Shown: one piece after another, positions 34,866 to 44,218 of the stretch
How the letters are laid out: the number at the start of each line of letters is the position of its first letter
How positions within the stretch are numbered: position 1 is the first letter of the stretch
Origin: JAMLHH01 sp037189845
Lineage (GTDB): Bacteria > Bacteroidota > Bacteroidia > Chitinophagales > JADIYW01
Length of the DNA stretch: 64,000 bases
NCBI GenBank assembly: GCA_037189845.1
Contig: JBBCIS010000001.1
Location: 310,001 to 374,000, forward strand
Direction of reading: 5' to 3'
Program-made: the position numbers and the translations under genes
The notes under the pieces: generated by a model
Told to the model about the DNA's origin: nothing
Seen by the model: the letters and a program-made list of their open reading frames with translations, nothing else
Databases searched by the model: none

Positions 34866-36518
34866 TTAGAAATCCTTATACCTGTTGAATAAGTTAGATC
34901 TTAAGCCGATGCCAATGAATGCGTTGCTTTGATTCTGTAGCTCAGAAGATAATTTTCTATAGTTCAGAATCAGCTCTGCTGAAAGATTTGTTCTTGGGTT
35001 GACTCTGTACCCGGCTCTGACTTCTGTGTTGAAGATATTTGTTTTAACACCCTGGAGAAAACTGTTGTTGAATGCAAAATCCAGATTTGGTGCAATGTCA
35101 AAATCAGAGCGGTAGATATTGCTTCCTTTATGCTCGTCTCCGGCATCTCTCCCTTGTTTAGCATACTGGATTTTGGCAGAACCATAGAATTTATTTTTCT
35201 CGTATCTCAAAATAGCAAGGAATTCAAGGAAGTTGGCACCCAAAGGATGTGCGAGCGGCATATTCATATGCGTGTAGTTCTGAGAAGGTACTTTATGTGC
35301 AAAAACATAAGGTCTGACTGCATTCATCTCTAATTGTAAATCCAGCATAGGAATTTTAAACAAGTCAAATGTTTTTAAACCTGCCTGAATTGCAAATTTA
35401 TTTCTGTAAAATCCTTTACCTAACCTTGCGAACTTAATATCTAAGTCATCCAGCAAGAATTGAGTATAAATGTTTGCATGCCTGGAAAGCTTGAATTTCA
35501 TATTGATACCTAACGTGATGTTGTCAGGCGATCCTACCGCAAATTCGACTGGCCTGAAGAAAACGACAGGGTTCAGATAGTTGACTTCCAGCCCTCTTGT
35601 TCCTGAACTGTCACCGTGTTCCCATACCACACTTTCAAAGAAGCTGAATTCAAACCATTTGGCAATGTCTACGCTCACCATGTGCAAAACACTATATTTT
35701 GTACTGAAGTCAAAATCATTCAACGCGGTAGCAGTAGAGCCGTCTTTCAGAACATTGAAAAGGAAACTGTATTTGATTCTCCAGAAATTGGCATTCATGG
35801 CAAAATAAGGATAGGAAGGAGCATAATCACTCAAAAACATGCTTCTGTAGCCATCACCCCAGAAGTGTTTGCCGTAACCTGCCTGAAGATTGAAAAATTT
35901 AGCAGGTTTGTAGCTGATGTATCCGGTGAAATCGTTGGTGCGCATTGAAGTTCCGTCCCAGCTGACTCTGCTGAAGCCCGGCATGACACCTTTGGAAGCC
36001 GCCAGATCTCTGATATATTCGGATGTGTTTTCTGATAATCCTCTGTAAGAAAAGCCTATAGATACTTTTTTGCCTAAATGGGCATTCATCTGAGCGCCGT
36101 ACTGGCTGCCTATGTAAGCTTCTTTTGCACTGACATCATATCCTGCAGAAAAATCGACAATAGGATTGATCCCCAGATAGAATTTATCTTTTTGAAATTG
36201 TAAAAGATCACCTCTCTTTAGCCCGAAAGTAAATCCATCTTTACCTTTCCGGAGGACGACTCTTCCTATACTGTCAACTTTTGGGCGGAAATTTTCATTA
36301 TAATCAGCGATGCCCATGTTAGCCCACGCACTGTCGGGAATGGCTTCCAGTACTTCACTTTCCAGGTACGGCTTGATGGAAGTATGAAATTTTACATTCG
36401 GGTCACTCAGATATCTTTCCAGTCTGTTCAGATACTCGTGTTCTAATGGTATTTGGGACTGCTGTGCAGTAGCAGAAAAAGCTGCTGTGCTAAAGAGTAT
36501 GGCGAGTAGTTTCCTCAT
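34866..36518 (-). CDS. Outer-membrane beta-barrel protein, Wzi/RemB-like
   Basis: 550 residues with a signal peptide (MRKLLAILFSTAAFSATAQ). The start LEHEYLNRLERYLSDPNVKFHTSIKPYL and many alternating aromatic strands (FNLQAGYGKHFWGDGYRSMFLSDYAPSYPYF, LEVNYLNPVVFFRPVEFAVG) match the capsule-assembly Wzi family that includes flavobacterial gliding protein RemB. It ends in strands with a terminal Phe (NRYKDF), as barrels do. Probably involved in surface polysaccharide attachment or motility. dprA follows immediately, an accidental or conserved pairing I cannot judge. Confidence 0.7.
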   Translation of the reverse strand: MRKLLAILFSTAAFSATAQQSQIPLEHEYLNRLERYLSDPNVKFHTSIKPYLESEVLEAIPDSAWANMGIADYNENFRPKVDSIGRVVLRKGKDGFTFGLKRGDLLQFQKDKFYLGINPIVDFSAGYDVSAKEAYIGSQYGAQMNAHLGKKVSIGFSYRGLSENTSEYIRDLAASKGVMPGFSRVSWDGTSMRTNDFTGYISYKPAKFFNLQAGYGKHFWGDGYRSMFLSDYAPSYPYFAMNANFWRIKYSFLFNVLKDGSTATALNDFDFSTKYSVLHMVSVDIAKWFEFSFFESVVWEHGDSSGTRGLEVNYLNPVVFFRPVEFAVGSPDNITLGINMKFKLSRHANIYTQFLLDDLDIKFARLGKGFYRNKFAIQAGLKTFDLFKIPMLDLQLEMNAVRPYVFAHKVPSQNYTHMNMPLAHPLGANFLEFLAILRYEKNKFYGSAKIQYAKQGRDAGDEHKGSNIYRSDFDIAPNLDFAFNNSFLQGVKTNIFNTEVRAGYRVNPRTNLSAELILNYRKLSSELQNQSNAFIGIGLRSNLFNRYKDF

Positions 36519-36930
36519 GAAATCTTGATCTGTTTATATTTCAGGCGTTACAAAGAAACCTGAATATTTTATATTTTCTTCACTAAAATAGTAAGATTCC
36601 AAAGAAACCTTTACCGTTGCACATAGATTGTTGAAATTATGCTATTAATATTTTTTGAAAGATGTGATAGTGAGCAAGAAATGCAATTACGATTTTGATG
36701 ACACAATTGAGAACTAAGTGAGTTACACGGTGGTTGAGGAGCTCATTGAGTCCATCAAAATGTGACTCGAAACCACTCGTAATGAGCAAGAATGCAACAG
36801 GCAAATGCTGACGCAGTGGCGGCTGAGATTATTTTTAACCATGACAGGGAAATACAGAAACAATTTTATATAGTGGAATGCAGAATTTTTAATAATCATT
36901 TTAAGTTAACTCAATTTCTGCCTTAGATAA
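36519..36930. other. Intergenic region with repeat remnants
   Basis: About 410 bases between divergent genes, with no gene. At about 36728-36776 GGTGGTTGAGGAGCTCATTG and GACTCGAAACCAC form an inverted pair belonging to the GTGGTTGAG...TCGAAACCAC dispersed family seen also near 21748 and 59390-59610. The rest is AT-rich and probably holds the promoters. Confidence 0.45.
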
Positions 36931-36933
36931 TTG

Positions 36934-37410
36934 ATGGTACTTTGGGAAATGGAATGGTTTAAGATATCAAACAAGACAAAAGCAAAGCTGCTCAATTTTT
37001 ACCCGCCTTATATTGGTGCTAATATCAGGATTACAGATTGTAATGACAGCCTGACGTGGATCAAGGTCAGTATGAAGCTGAATTCGTTGAATAAAAATGT
37101 CATGGGAGTTCACTTCGGAGGCTCATTGTATGCAATGTGTGATCCTTTTTATATGTGGATACTGATGGATAATCTTGGGAAAGATTTTATCGTATGGGAC
37201 AAAGCTGCTACTATCCGATTCAGAAAACCGGGCACCGGAACTGTATCTGCAAAATTTGAAATTTCTCCCGATGAAATAGAATCTATCAGAGCTGAGGTAA
37301 TGGAAAAAGAAAAGAATGATTATTTTTTCTCAACGGTAATAACCAATGAACAAGGCGTGGTAGTCGCTGAAGTAGATAAAGTTGTGTACGTCAGGTATAA
37401 GAAAAAATAA
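36934..37410 (+). CDS. DUF4442 hotdog-fold protein
   Basis: About 158 residues from the ATG at 36934; another ATG at 36949 is equally possible. The DUF4442 pattern is visible: NFYPPYIGANIRI, WIKVSMKLNSLNKNVMGVHFGGSLYAMCDPFYMWIL and WDKAATIRFRKPG. The family resembles acyl-CoA thioesterases (hotdog fold), so a thioester substrate is likely but not shown. Single gene. Confidence 0.82.
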   Translation: MVLWEMEWFKISNKTKAKLLNFYPPYIGANIRITDCNDSLTWIKVSMKLNSLNKNVMGVHFGGSLYAMCDPFYMWILMDNLGKDFIVWDKAATIRFRKPGTGTVSAKFEISPDEIESIRAEVMEKEKNDYFFSTVITNEQGVVVAEVDKVVYVRYKKK

Positions 37411-37604
37411 AATTGCAAACGTATTTTTGAAATCTGTATAATCTGTCTGCTTATTCTGTTTCGTATAATTGACTGGCTATCAATATATCTATACTCCCAA
37501 AGGTCAATATAAACAAGAACTTTTGAAGAGTTGCAGCCAAAAAGTTAAACTAAACGGCATCCGGGTGAAAAAATATAACTTTCTATTGTAATTTAGTGTG
37601 TAGT

Positions 37605-38177
37605 ATGTTAGCATCCAGTTTCATATCTAAGCTCAATTTATTTGAGCAGCTTCCTGATGATGTCGTTAAGGATATTTTGGCCCGTCTCAGAAAAGAGAAT
37701 TTTCATAAAAGGTCATTTCTGTTGAAACCTGGTCAGGTCTGTGAATACTTTTATTTTGTAGACAAGGGATTGGCAAGAACGTATTATATTAATGAAGGGA
37801 AGGAGTATACGACTGATATCTTTATTGATGGGGAATTTCTGGGAGAATTTTCCAGCTTTTTTTCAAGAACTCCTTCACATCAATACATCGAAATGCTGGA
37901 AGATAGCACGCTGTTTTTTATGCATTATGATGATTTGCAGGCTCTGTACAGCAAATATCCGATCATGGAGCGTATAGGTCGGCTGATAGCGGAATACCAT
38001 TACAAATCATTATCTGCCCATACTTATCTTTTGAAATTCAATACAACAGCTGAGCGTTATGAGCATCTTTTTGAAAGAAAGATAGAAATCATCCGCCGTG
38101 CACCATTAGGTGTAATAGCATCTTATCTCGGTATGAGTATCGAGAACCTCAGTCGTATCCGAAGAAAAGTAGAATAA
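37605..38177 (+). CDS. Crp/Fnr family transcriptional regulator
   Basis: About 190 residues; ATG at 37605 chosen, with a GTG at 37596 as alternative. A cyclic-nucleotide-binding-like beta roll covers residues 10-125 (LLKPGQVCEYFYFVDKGLARTYYINEGKEYTTDIFIDGEFLGEFSSFF). The C-terminal HTH is APLGVIASYLGMSIENLSRIRRK. The cAMP-contact arginine pattern of CRP is absent, as in most Bacteroidota members. Target unknown; stands alone upstream of the GH5 gene. Confidence 0.88.
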   Translation: MLASSFISKLNLFEQLPDDVVKDILARLRKENFHKRSFLLKPGQVCEYFYFVDKGLARTYYINEGKEYTTDIFIDGEFLGEFSSFFSRTPSHQYIEMLEDSTLFFMHYDDLQALYSKYPIMERIGRLIAEYHYKSLSAHTYLLKFNTTAERYEHLFERKIEIIRRAPLGVIASYLGMSIENLSRIRRKVE

Positions 38178-38474
38178 ATTATTGTATTTCAGTAATATAA
38201 AGTATTTTCCGGAACTAATAGTTGATTCTTAAATGGAAGCAATGATGCTGATATTCAATTATAATTGAAAGGCTTGGTCTAAAGATTTTTGTACAGATTT
38301 TGTTTCGAATCATCTCCTGAATTATAGCTGCAGATATTCCTGAAAGCAGACATAATTTAATTAACTGAACAGGAAAGTTGTTCTTTGAATATTTAAAAGG
38401 AAATAGAGTTTATTAGTGTCATATCAGGGAATATCGGAATTATTGCTATTTTCGGCTAATTATTTTTTAGTACT

Positions 38475-39908
38475 ATGAGTCGTGTTTTTTCAATTGTCAG
38501 CATTCTGCTTTTATTAACCATGGTTGCCTGCAAAAAGGATAATAAAACCACTGAAATAGAAGAGGAGATTATTAATGACCAGCTAGGTCTGTTTATTTCA
38601 GATGAGTATGGAAGACAGTTGATCCTGCACGGATTGAATACTGCATCCAATGCAAAAGGCGCGCCTGATAGAATGCCATGGATAGGTGAGCATGATGTGG
38701 AAAGAGAAGCTACTCAATTTGGGTTTAATTTTGTGCGATATCTGATTTTCTGGGATTTTATTGAGCCGGAAAAAGGTGTATTTAATTCCCAATATCTGGA
38801 TGAAGTACAAAGGAGAGTCGAATGGTACACTTCCAGAGGAATGTATGTGATGCTGGACATGCATCAGGATATTTATTCTATCGAATTTGGTGGTGACGGG
38901 GCTCCTGCATGGGCAATAGAATCCGATGGGGCTTCATGGGAAGTAGATATGGAAGGCCCATGGTGGCTGAAAAATATTTCTCCGGCTGTCATTAATTCAT
39001 GGAAGAATTTCTGGGGATATACCAGGCACAAGCACCTGCAGGACCATTATATCCAGTCATGGAAATTTGTGGCAGAGAGATTTAAAAGTAATCCGAGAGT
39101 GATTGGTTACGACCTGATGAACGAACCGTGGGCCGGCGATTTGATAAAAGCATTTGTCACGGGTGCATTTGAAAGAAATCAGCTGACGGCATTTTATAAC
39201 AGGCTCATTCCTGAATTAAGAAAGGTAGAAACCCAAAAATACTTGTTCTTTGAACCTGCACCCGCACCGGTAACATTTGGTATGCCGTCCCATCTGCAAA
39301 AAATTAACGACGCTATTCCCGGTAATAAATTAGTCTATGCTCCACATTGCTATCCGTTGAGCACACATGAAGGCGGCCCGTACAATGCAGCAGATAAGAA
39401 GAATGTGAAGGATTGGCTTCGTGAAAGAAAAAAAGAAGTGAAAAAACACGGAGGTGTGCCGTTGCTGTGCGGCGAATTCGGACTTTCTCCGGGTAGTGAA
39501 GGTTATGATATTTATCTGAAAGAAATCAACCAGATTTTTGATGAAAATTTATGGCATTGGGCATATTGGAGCAATGACAATGGTGGCTGGTCTCCGATTC
39601 ACCATGATGGTACTGAAACCAATATTCTGCAATATCTTGTAAGAGCTTATCCAAAAGCTACTGCTGGAAGAATCCGTTCTTTCTCATATAATCCTGATGA
39701 GAAAGTATTTATGATGGACTTTGTCAGTAATCCTTCACTTGGTCAGCCGACTGAGATTTTTGTTCCGAAAAGACACTTTGTGAACGGATTTGATATTCAG
39801 ATAGAGACATCAGCACCTAATACATACGAATACGATGAAACCAGGCAAGTGATTTCATTGAAAGTAGATAAAAAAGCAGAAGTGAAAGTTACAATATCTG
39901 CGAAATAA
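38475..39908 (+). CDS. GH5 endoglycoceramidase-like lipoprotein
   Basis: 477 residues. Lipoprotein signal with lipobox LTMVAC (C19), so the enzyme is membrane-anchored outside the cytoplasm. The catalytic barrel carries LHGLNTASNAK, FVRYLIFWDFIEPEKG, LDMHQD, acid/base Glu217 in DLMNEPW and nucleophile Glu334 in LCGEFG, a set typical of endoglycosylceramidases rather than cellulases. A C-terminal beta domain starts near 400. The family splits glycosphingolipids into oligosaccharide and ceramide. It converges on the marR gene with a 20-base overlap. Confidence 0.82.
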   Translation: MSRVFSIVSILLLLTMVACKKDNKTTEIEEEIINDQLGLFISDEYGRQLILHGLNTASNAKGAPDRMPWIGEHDVEREATQFGFNFVRYLIFWDFIEPEKGVFNSQYLDEVQRRVEWYTSRGMYVMLDMHQDIYSIEFGGDGAPAWAIESDGASWEVDMEGPWWLKNISPAVINSWKNFWGYTRHKHLQDHYIQSWKFVAERFKSNPRVIGYDLMNEPWAGDLIKAFVTGAFERNQLTAFYNRLIPELRKVETQKYLFFEPAPAPVTFGMPSHLQKINDAIPGNKLVYAPHCYPLSTHEGGPYNAADKKNVKDWLRERKKEVKKHGGVPLLCGEFGLSPGSEGYDIYLKEINQIFDENLWHWAYWSNDNGGWSPIHHDGTETNILQYLVRAYPKATAGRIRSFSYNPDEKVFMMDFVSNPSLGQPTEIFVPKRHFVNGFDIQIETSAPNTYEYDETRQVISLKVDKKAEVKVTISAK

Positions 39909-40404
39909 TATCTGAAGGATCCGTTTTAATATTCTTGCGTTCCTCTTTCAGCTTTTCAGTATTGGAACGCATTGATTTGATAGCAGAAGCAACATTATTC
40001 ATGATTTTCAGGATAAGTTGCTTCTCTTCTTTTGTAAGGCTGTTAGTGATCTCTTTCTCGACTTCCAGTACCGTCTGAATAGCTACAGTACGAAGTTCCA
40101 GCCCTAACTGAGTCAGATATACAAGCACTTTTCTCTGATCAGCAGTATCATTCTCTCTGTAAATAGCGCCTTTATCTTCCAGTGAATTCAATAATCTGGA
40201 CAAGCTGTTGGGTTCCATCCCTATTCTGGGAGCAATTTTAGTAACAGGAGTACCTGTATCATCTATTGCCAGCAGCACAAATGCCATTGCCATTGTGCTT
40301 TCATATTCTTTCGCTAAATCGTTAAATAATTTTGATACTGATAACCAATTTGCTCTTAAGTGATATAGTAAAATCCGGGGTGCCAGCTGTTCAAATAATT
40401 CCAT
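39889..40404 (-). CDS. MarR family regulator
   Basis: 171 residues. Winged-helix core: TPVTKIAPRIGMEPNSLSRLLNSLEDKGAIYRENDTADQRKVLVYLTQLG, followed by a long dimerisation helix. It is divergent from the FabG4-type reductase gene, the usual arrangement for control of acyl-CoA metabolism by ligand-responsive MarR proteins. The 3' end overlaps the GH5 gene by 20 bases. Confidence 0.88.
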   Translation of the reverse strand: MELFEQLAPRILLYHLRANWLSVSKLFNDLAKEYESTMAMAFVLLAIDDTGTPVTKIAPRIGMEPNSLSRLLNSLEDKGAIYRENDTADQRKVLVYLTQLGLELRTVAIQTVLEVEKEITNSLTKEEKQLILKIMNNVASAIKSMRSNTEKLKEERKNIKTDPSDIISQIL

Positions 40405-40551
40405 AAGGCAAAGAAAGAAGAAAAATGAAGATTAATTCACATTGCATGATATTTTTATTGTAATAAATCGAAAAAATTGTTTTTAATTGACGACTGACGA
40501 TAATTTATAATGAGTTAATAAGGAAAATGAGCAATTCATTGAGAGGAATGA

Positions 40552-40559
40552 TATATTTG
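40552..40559 (+). promoter_or_regulatory. Candidate fabG4-type gene -7 box
   Basis: TATATTTG fits TAnnTTTG and lies 23 bases before the ATG at 40583. The -33 box is weak (ATTG at about 40538, too close), so confidence is limited. Confidence 0.4.
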
Positions 40560-40582
40560 GATGCTAAAAATAAAATAGAGTC

Positions 40583-41932
40583 ATGAGCGATTATTTACAA
40601 AACCCATATCTCAAGCAGGTTTTATCTACATTAAATATTCCTGTTCCAAGTCCTGAAATCCTTACAAGAAACCAGGCACCTATCAGTTACGATGAATTGA
40701 AAGATAAAGTGACTGTAATAGGTACAATAGATGAAAAGGGTGAGTGGTACAAAGCATTGAATGAAACTTTGGTTTCAAAAGTGAGACTGGAGTATTATTC
40801 AGAATCTTTGAATGTTTTGATTTTAGATGCTACAGGAGCCGAAAGCATTGATGATCTAGAGAAAATCTATTCTTTTGCTAATGCTAATATCAAAAAGGTA
40901 AAAAGAAACGGAAGGATCCTGGTATTATCTACCGCTTCTAAATCTGCATCTGCCGAAGCAGCTGTAGCTTCCAAAGGTTTGGTAGGTTTCGTAAAATCAC
41001 TGGCAAAAGAAGCAGGAGGTAAAGGAATCATTGTAAACGGATTGAGATTGCCTGCGATATCTGAATTGACTGAAAATAGCGCGGTAGAGCAAATCTGGCC
41101 ATTGATTCACTTCTTTATTTCTGACAGAGGTGTATTTATTACAGGACAGACATTGGATGCAAGTTCCGGTATCAAAGCTGTGGATTATACATTGACCGGC
41201 AATCTGACCGGTAAATGGGCATTGGTAACAGGTGCGGCCCGCGGTATCGGTGCTGACACTGCAAGAGCTATTGCTCAGGAAGGTGCTAAAGTGATCGTAT
41301 TAGACGTAGCTCAGGCAGCGGATGCATTGAAAGAAGTAGCAGCAGAAATTGGTGGTATTGCATTACCTGTAGATATCACATCTCCTGATGCAGAGGCTGA
41401 AGTGAGAGTTATTCTGGACGAGCATAATGCTCAGTTGGATATTCTGGTAAACAATGCCGGTATTATCCGTGATAAGACTTTAGCGAAAATGACTCCTGCT
41501 CAATGGAATGCAGTATTGAATGTGAACCTGAAATCTGTTATCCGTTTTACAGATGCGCTGTTGGAAAAAGGTTTGGCTGACAATGCATCTATCATTGGTT
41601 TATCATCTATCGCAGGTATTGCGGGCAACATGGGACAAACCAACTATGCTACATCTAAAGCCGGTTTGATAGTATATGCTCAGCAAGTTGCAGAGAAATA
41701 TGCGGACAGAGGAATTACTTCTAATTGTCTGGCTCCGGGATATATAGAAACTCCGATGACCGCTGATCTTCCATTCTTTGTGAAAGAAGGAGGACGAAGA
41801 TTGAGCGCATTGAAACAAGGCGGTTTGCCTATCGATATTGCTCAGGCTGCTACATTCTTTGCAGGACCTGGTGGCAAATTTGTTACTGGCCAGGTGTTGA
41901 GAGTATGTGGAGGTAGCTTCCTCGGAGCATAA
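40583..41932 (+). CDS. 3-oxoacyl-ACP reductase, high-molecular-weight FabG4 type
   Basis: 449 residues, about 200 more than ordinary FabG. Two Rossmann-like domains: a degenerate N-terminal one (about 40-200) and a complete SDR domain with TGAARGIG (216-223), NNAG (290-293), catalytic S341/S342, Y355 and K359. This layout matches the HMwFabG/FabG4 family, which uses NADH and accepts CoA-linked substrates. It is controlled by a divergent MarR gene and ends in a terminator. The role is probably in fatty acid oxidation or synthesis. Confidence 0.88.
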   Translation: MSDYLQNPYLKQVLSTLNIPVPSPEILTRNQAPISYDELKDKVTVIGTIDEKGEWYKALNETLVSKVRLEYYSESLNVLILDATGAESIDDLEKIYSFANANIKKVKRNGRILVLSTASKSASAEAAVASKGLVGFVKSLAKEAGGKGIIVNGLRLPAISELTENSAVEQIWPLIHFFISDRGVFITGQTLDASSGIKAVDYTLTGNLTGKWALVTGAARGIGADTARAIAQEGAKVIVLDVAQAADALKEVAAEIGGIALPVDITSPDAEAEVRVILDEHNAQLDILVNNAGIIRDKTLAKMTPAQWNAVLNVNLKSVIRFTDALLEKGLADNASIIGLSSIAGIAGNMGQTNYATSKAGLIVYAQQVAEKYADRGITSNCLAPGYIETPMTADLPFFVKEGGRRLSALKQGGLPIDIAQAATFFAGPGGKFVTGQVLRVCGGSFLGA

Positions 41933-41956
41933 TCTTTTGAAAAAGAATATACATTG

Positions 41957-41989
41957 AAAAGAGGTGCAGGAATTCTGTACCTCTTTTTT
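41957..41989 (+). terminator. Terminator after the FabG4-type gene
   Basis: AAAAGAGGTGCAG pairs with CTGTACCTCTTTTTT around a short loop. The T-run continues the stem. Confidence 0.75.
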
Positions 41990-42153
41990 ATTTCCCCTAT
42001 ATGATTTTCCTGACAATCTGATTATCGGGTGAGTATATATCATAACACATGATAAATTTCTCCTGACAGAGTTACTGTTTATGTAAAAAATCTGTCTTGT
42101 TAATAGTATTTTAACCTTATGTATCTCAAAAACACACCTTAATTTGAATAAAG

Positions 42154-42185
42154 TTTAAATAATTCATTACGGAATGTTAATTTTG
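42154..42185 (+). promoter_or_regulatory. Promoter of the outer-membrane barrel gene
   Basis: TAATTTTG (42178-42185) fits the -7 consensus. TTTA at 42154-42157, exactly 20 bases upstream, is a one-base variant of the -33 TTTG. Confidence 0.45.
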
Positions 42186-42208
42186 GATTCAGAATAAGTG
42201 AATCATAT

Positions 42209-43348
42209 ATGTCATTAAAAGCTATCTCATTAAGTGTATTGTCAGCATGCTTCGTGTCTGCAATATCAGCTCAGGAAGCAGCTGTAACAAATGTAACTGA
42301 AGAAGAAGTTATGGTGGAGGAGGTTGCAGATACTGCAACTTTGGCAATCTCTGATAACGCATTAGGTAAAGTAAGACCGGAAGGCAAAGGTTGGTACCTG
42401 GAAGTTGCCGCTGGTTGGGGTATGCCTTTTTTACCTACTAACAGGAGGTCTCCTTTGGCTGAAATCGGTGATAAAGATTGGTATCAAAGAGGACAGCGAG
42501 AGCTTAGTGTGAAACCTTTATTCGGTACAAATGGTGGTGGATGGGCTGCCAATATCACTATCGGACACATGTTCAATAAAAACATCGGTATTGACGGTAC
42601 TATTACGATTGCTCAACATCCTGAACAATTAGATGCAAGAATTGATATCGTAGGGTATACTGCTTCTCAGAAAACTTCTACAAATGCTGCTTATTTTGCC
42701 CCGCATCTTGTGATGAGATCCAGCAAAGGCAAATTCGGTGTAACCGGTAAAGCGGGTTTATTTATTCCGTTTTATGGTAAAACAGTTTCTAATGCAGATA
42801 TCAGAGATAAATCCGGCAGAATGATGCAAACCTTGATGGGTTTACCTATCCAACCTTTGGGTGGAGGCTTATTAGATTTGACATTCCAGGCAAAAACAGT
42901 GACTTCTTACAATCCTACAGTTGGGGTGAGTACATCTATTGCTTTGGATTACTTACTGAATGACAGAGTGAGAATATTTGCTCAGGCAAGAGTGGGAGCT
43001 TATACCATCTCTTTGAAAGAAACCAAGTTTGAAGACCTGTATATGAATACTAAATTGTTGGGTATAGAAATTCAGGAGCTTGGTCAATTAAAAACCCAGA
43101 TCAGATCAATAGATGAAGCACCGGAATATTTCAGAAAAATCATCTACAGAAAAGAAATTACTACAGAATCCAATACTGCACGTTACGGAGGTAAAATAGA
43201 CTTAAATAAACCAATGGAAGAAGTTGGTCAAAAATATAATGCCTCTTCTTTATATTTCAATATTGGCGTGACATATACTTTTGACAGATTTGCAAAACGC
43301 AGCGCGAAAAAAGACAAAAAGAATAACGTTGCTCCGGCGAAAAAATAA
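42209..43348 (+). CDS. Outer-membrane beta-barrel protein
   Basis: 379 residues with a signal peptide ending SAISAQ. An acidic linker (NVTEEEVMVEEVADT) is followed by barrel-like strands: GWYLEVAAGWGMPF, GGWAANITIGHMFNKNIGIDGTITIAQ, YFAPHLVMRSSKGKFGVTGKAGLFIPFYGK, RVRIFAQARVGAYTISL and the final SLYFNIGVTYTFDRF. The lysine-rich tail after the last aromatic strand is unusual. Substrate and role are unknown. Ends in a strong bidirectional terminator. Confidence 0.75.
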   Translation: MSLKAISLSVLSACFVSAISAQEAAVTNVTEEEVMVEEVADTATLAISDNALGKVRPEGKGWYLEVAAGWGMPFLPTNRRSPLAEIGDKDWYQRGQRELSVKPLFGTNGGGWAANITIGHMFNKNIGIDGTITIAQHPEQLDARIDIVGYTASQKTSTNAAYFAPHLVMRSSKGKFGVTGKAGLFIPFYGKTVSNADIRDKSGRMMQTLMGLPIQPLGGGLLDLTFQAKTVTSYNPTVGVSTSIALDYLLNDRVRIFAQARVGAYTISLKETKFEDLYMNTKLLGIEIQELGQLKTQIRSIDEAPEYFRKIIYRKEITTESNTARYGGKIDLNKPMEEVGQKYNASSLYFNIGVTYTFDRFAKRSAKKDKKNNVAPAKK

Positions 43349-43362
43349 ATTTATTTGTGATG

Positions 43363-43402
43363 AAAAGCAACGGGCTGTCAATTTTGACAGCCCGTTGCTT
43401 TT
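43363..43402. terminator. Bidirectional terminator
   Basis: Two perfect 19-base arms (AAAAGCAACGGGCTGTCAA and its complement) around TT. It serves the converging barrel gene and LytTR regulator. Confidence 0.85.
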
Positions 43403-43413
43403 ATAAGAATGTT

Positions 43414-44151
43414 TTACTCCTGGAAAAGTATTGACAGTAATTCCTCTTTTCTTTGTGGCGAAACCTCTATTTCCGCACCATCAGACATTTCTATCATACC
43501 TCCGTTGCCCCGTTTATATTTGGTGACATAGCTGAGATTAATGATAGCAGATCTGTTGACCCGGATAAAATATGGTTCGTTTAGAATTTGTTCATATTCC
43601 TTCAAAGTTCTGGAGATGACAATTTTTTTATTTTCTACCAGGTGAAAAGTACAGTAATTGCTCATAGCCTCTAGCCGGATGATATTGGTTTTTTCTACGA
43701 GATGGATGCCGTCAGAAGTCGGCAAAGGAAGTTTTTTATGTGTCCAGGTAGATGCTCCTATAGGTTTAGGTATGACATTATTTTTCTTTCTCAATAATCT
43801 TTCCTTGAGTCGGTGCATGGCAGAAGTCAGATCTTCTTCTGTTACTGGTTTGAGCAGATAATCTACTGCGCTCAATCTTAATGCTTCTAATGTATAGGTA
43901 TCATACGCAGTGGTGAAAATGACTTCAAAATCAAAATCCTGCAGCTTTTCCAGAAATTGAAATCCATTCATTCCGGGCATTTCTATATCCAGAAACAATA
44001 CATCAATTTTATGATTTCGGATCTGTTCAACAGCAATTTTAGGATCATTGAAAATAACCTGCAAATCTACTTCACTGTCATGCTCTAATAATTTCTGACT
44101 GAGGAGTTTACTGCCGCGGGGCTCATCATCTAAAATTGCAGCTCTGATCAT
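43414..44151 (-). CDS. LytTR family response regulator
   Basis: 245 residues. Receiver domain with D8/D9, phospho-acceptor D55 in FLDIEMP and the KPV lysine near 104; LytTR domain from about 140 (IIRLEAMSNYCTFHLVENKKIVISRTLKEYE, FIRVNRSAIINLSYVTKYKRGNGGMIEM). Probable partner is the TPR-containing LytS-type kinase at 45009-47039, on the opposite strand beyond the broken HmuY gene. Confidence 0.93.
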   Translation of the reverse strand: MIRAAILDDEPRGSKLLSQKLLEHDSEVDLQVIFNDPKIAVEQIRNHKIDVLFLDIEMPGMNGFQFLEKLQDFDFEVIFTTAYDTYTLEALRLSAVDYLLKPVTEEDLTSAMHRLKERLLRKKNNVIPKPIGASTWTHKKLPLPTSDGIHLVEKTNIIRLEAMSNYCTFHLVENKKIVISRTLKEYEQILNEPYFIRVNRSAIINLSYVTKYKRGNGGMIEMSDGAEIEVSPQRKEELLSILFQE

Positions 44152-44218
44152 ATCAATTTACGATTACCTGATAAAGTACGATTTTTTTGATTTCAATGAT
44201 TGGTGTTTTCAGTAGAAT

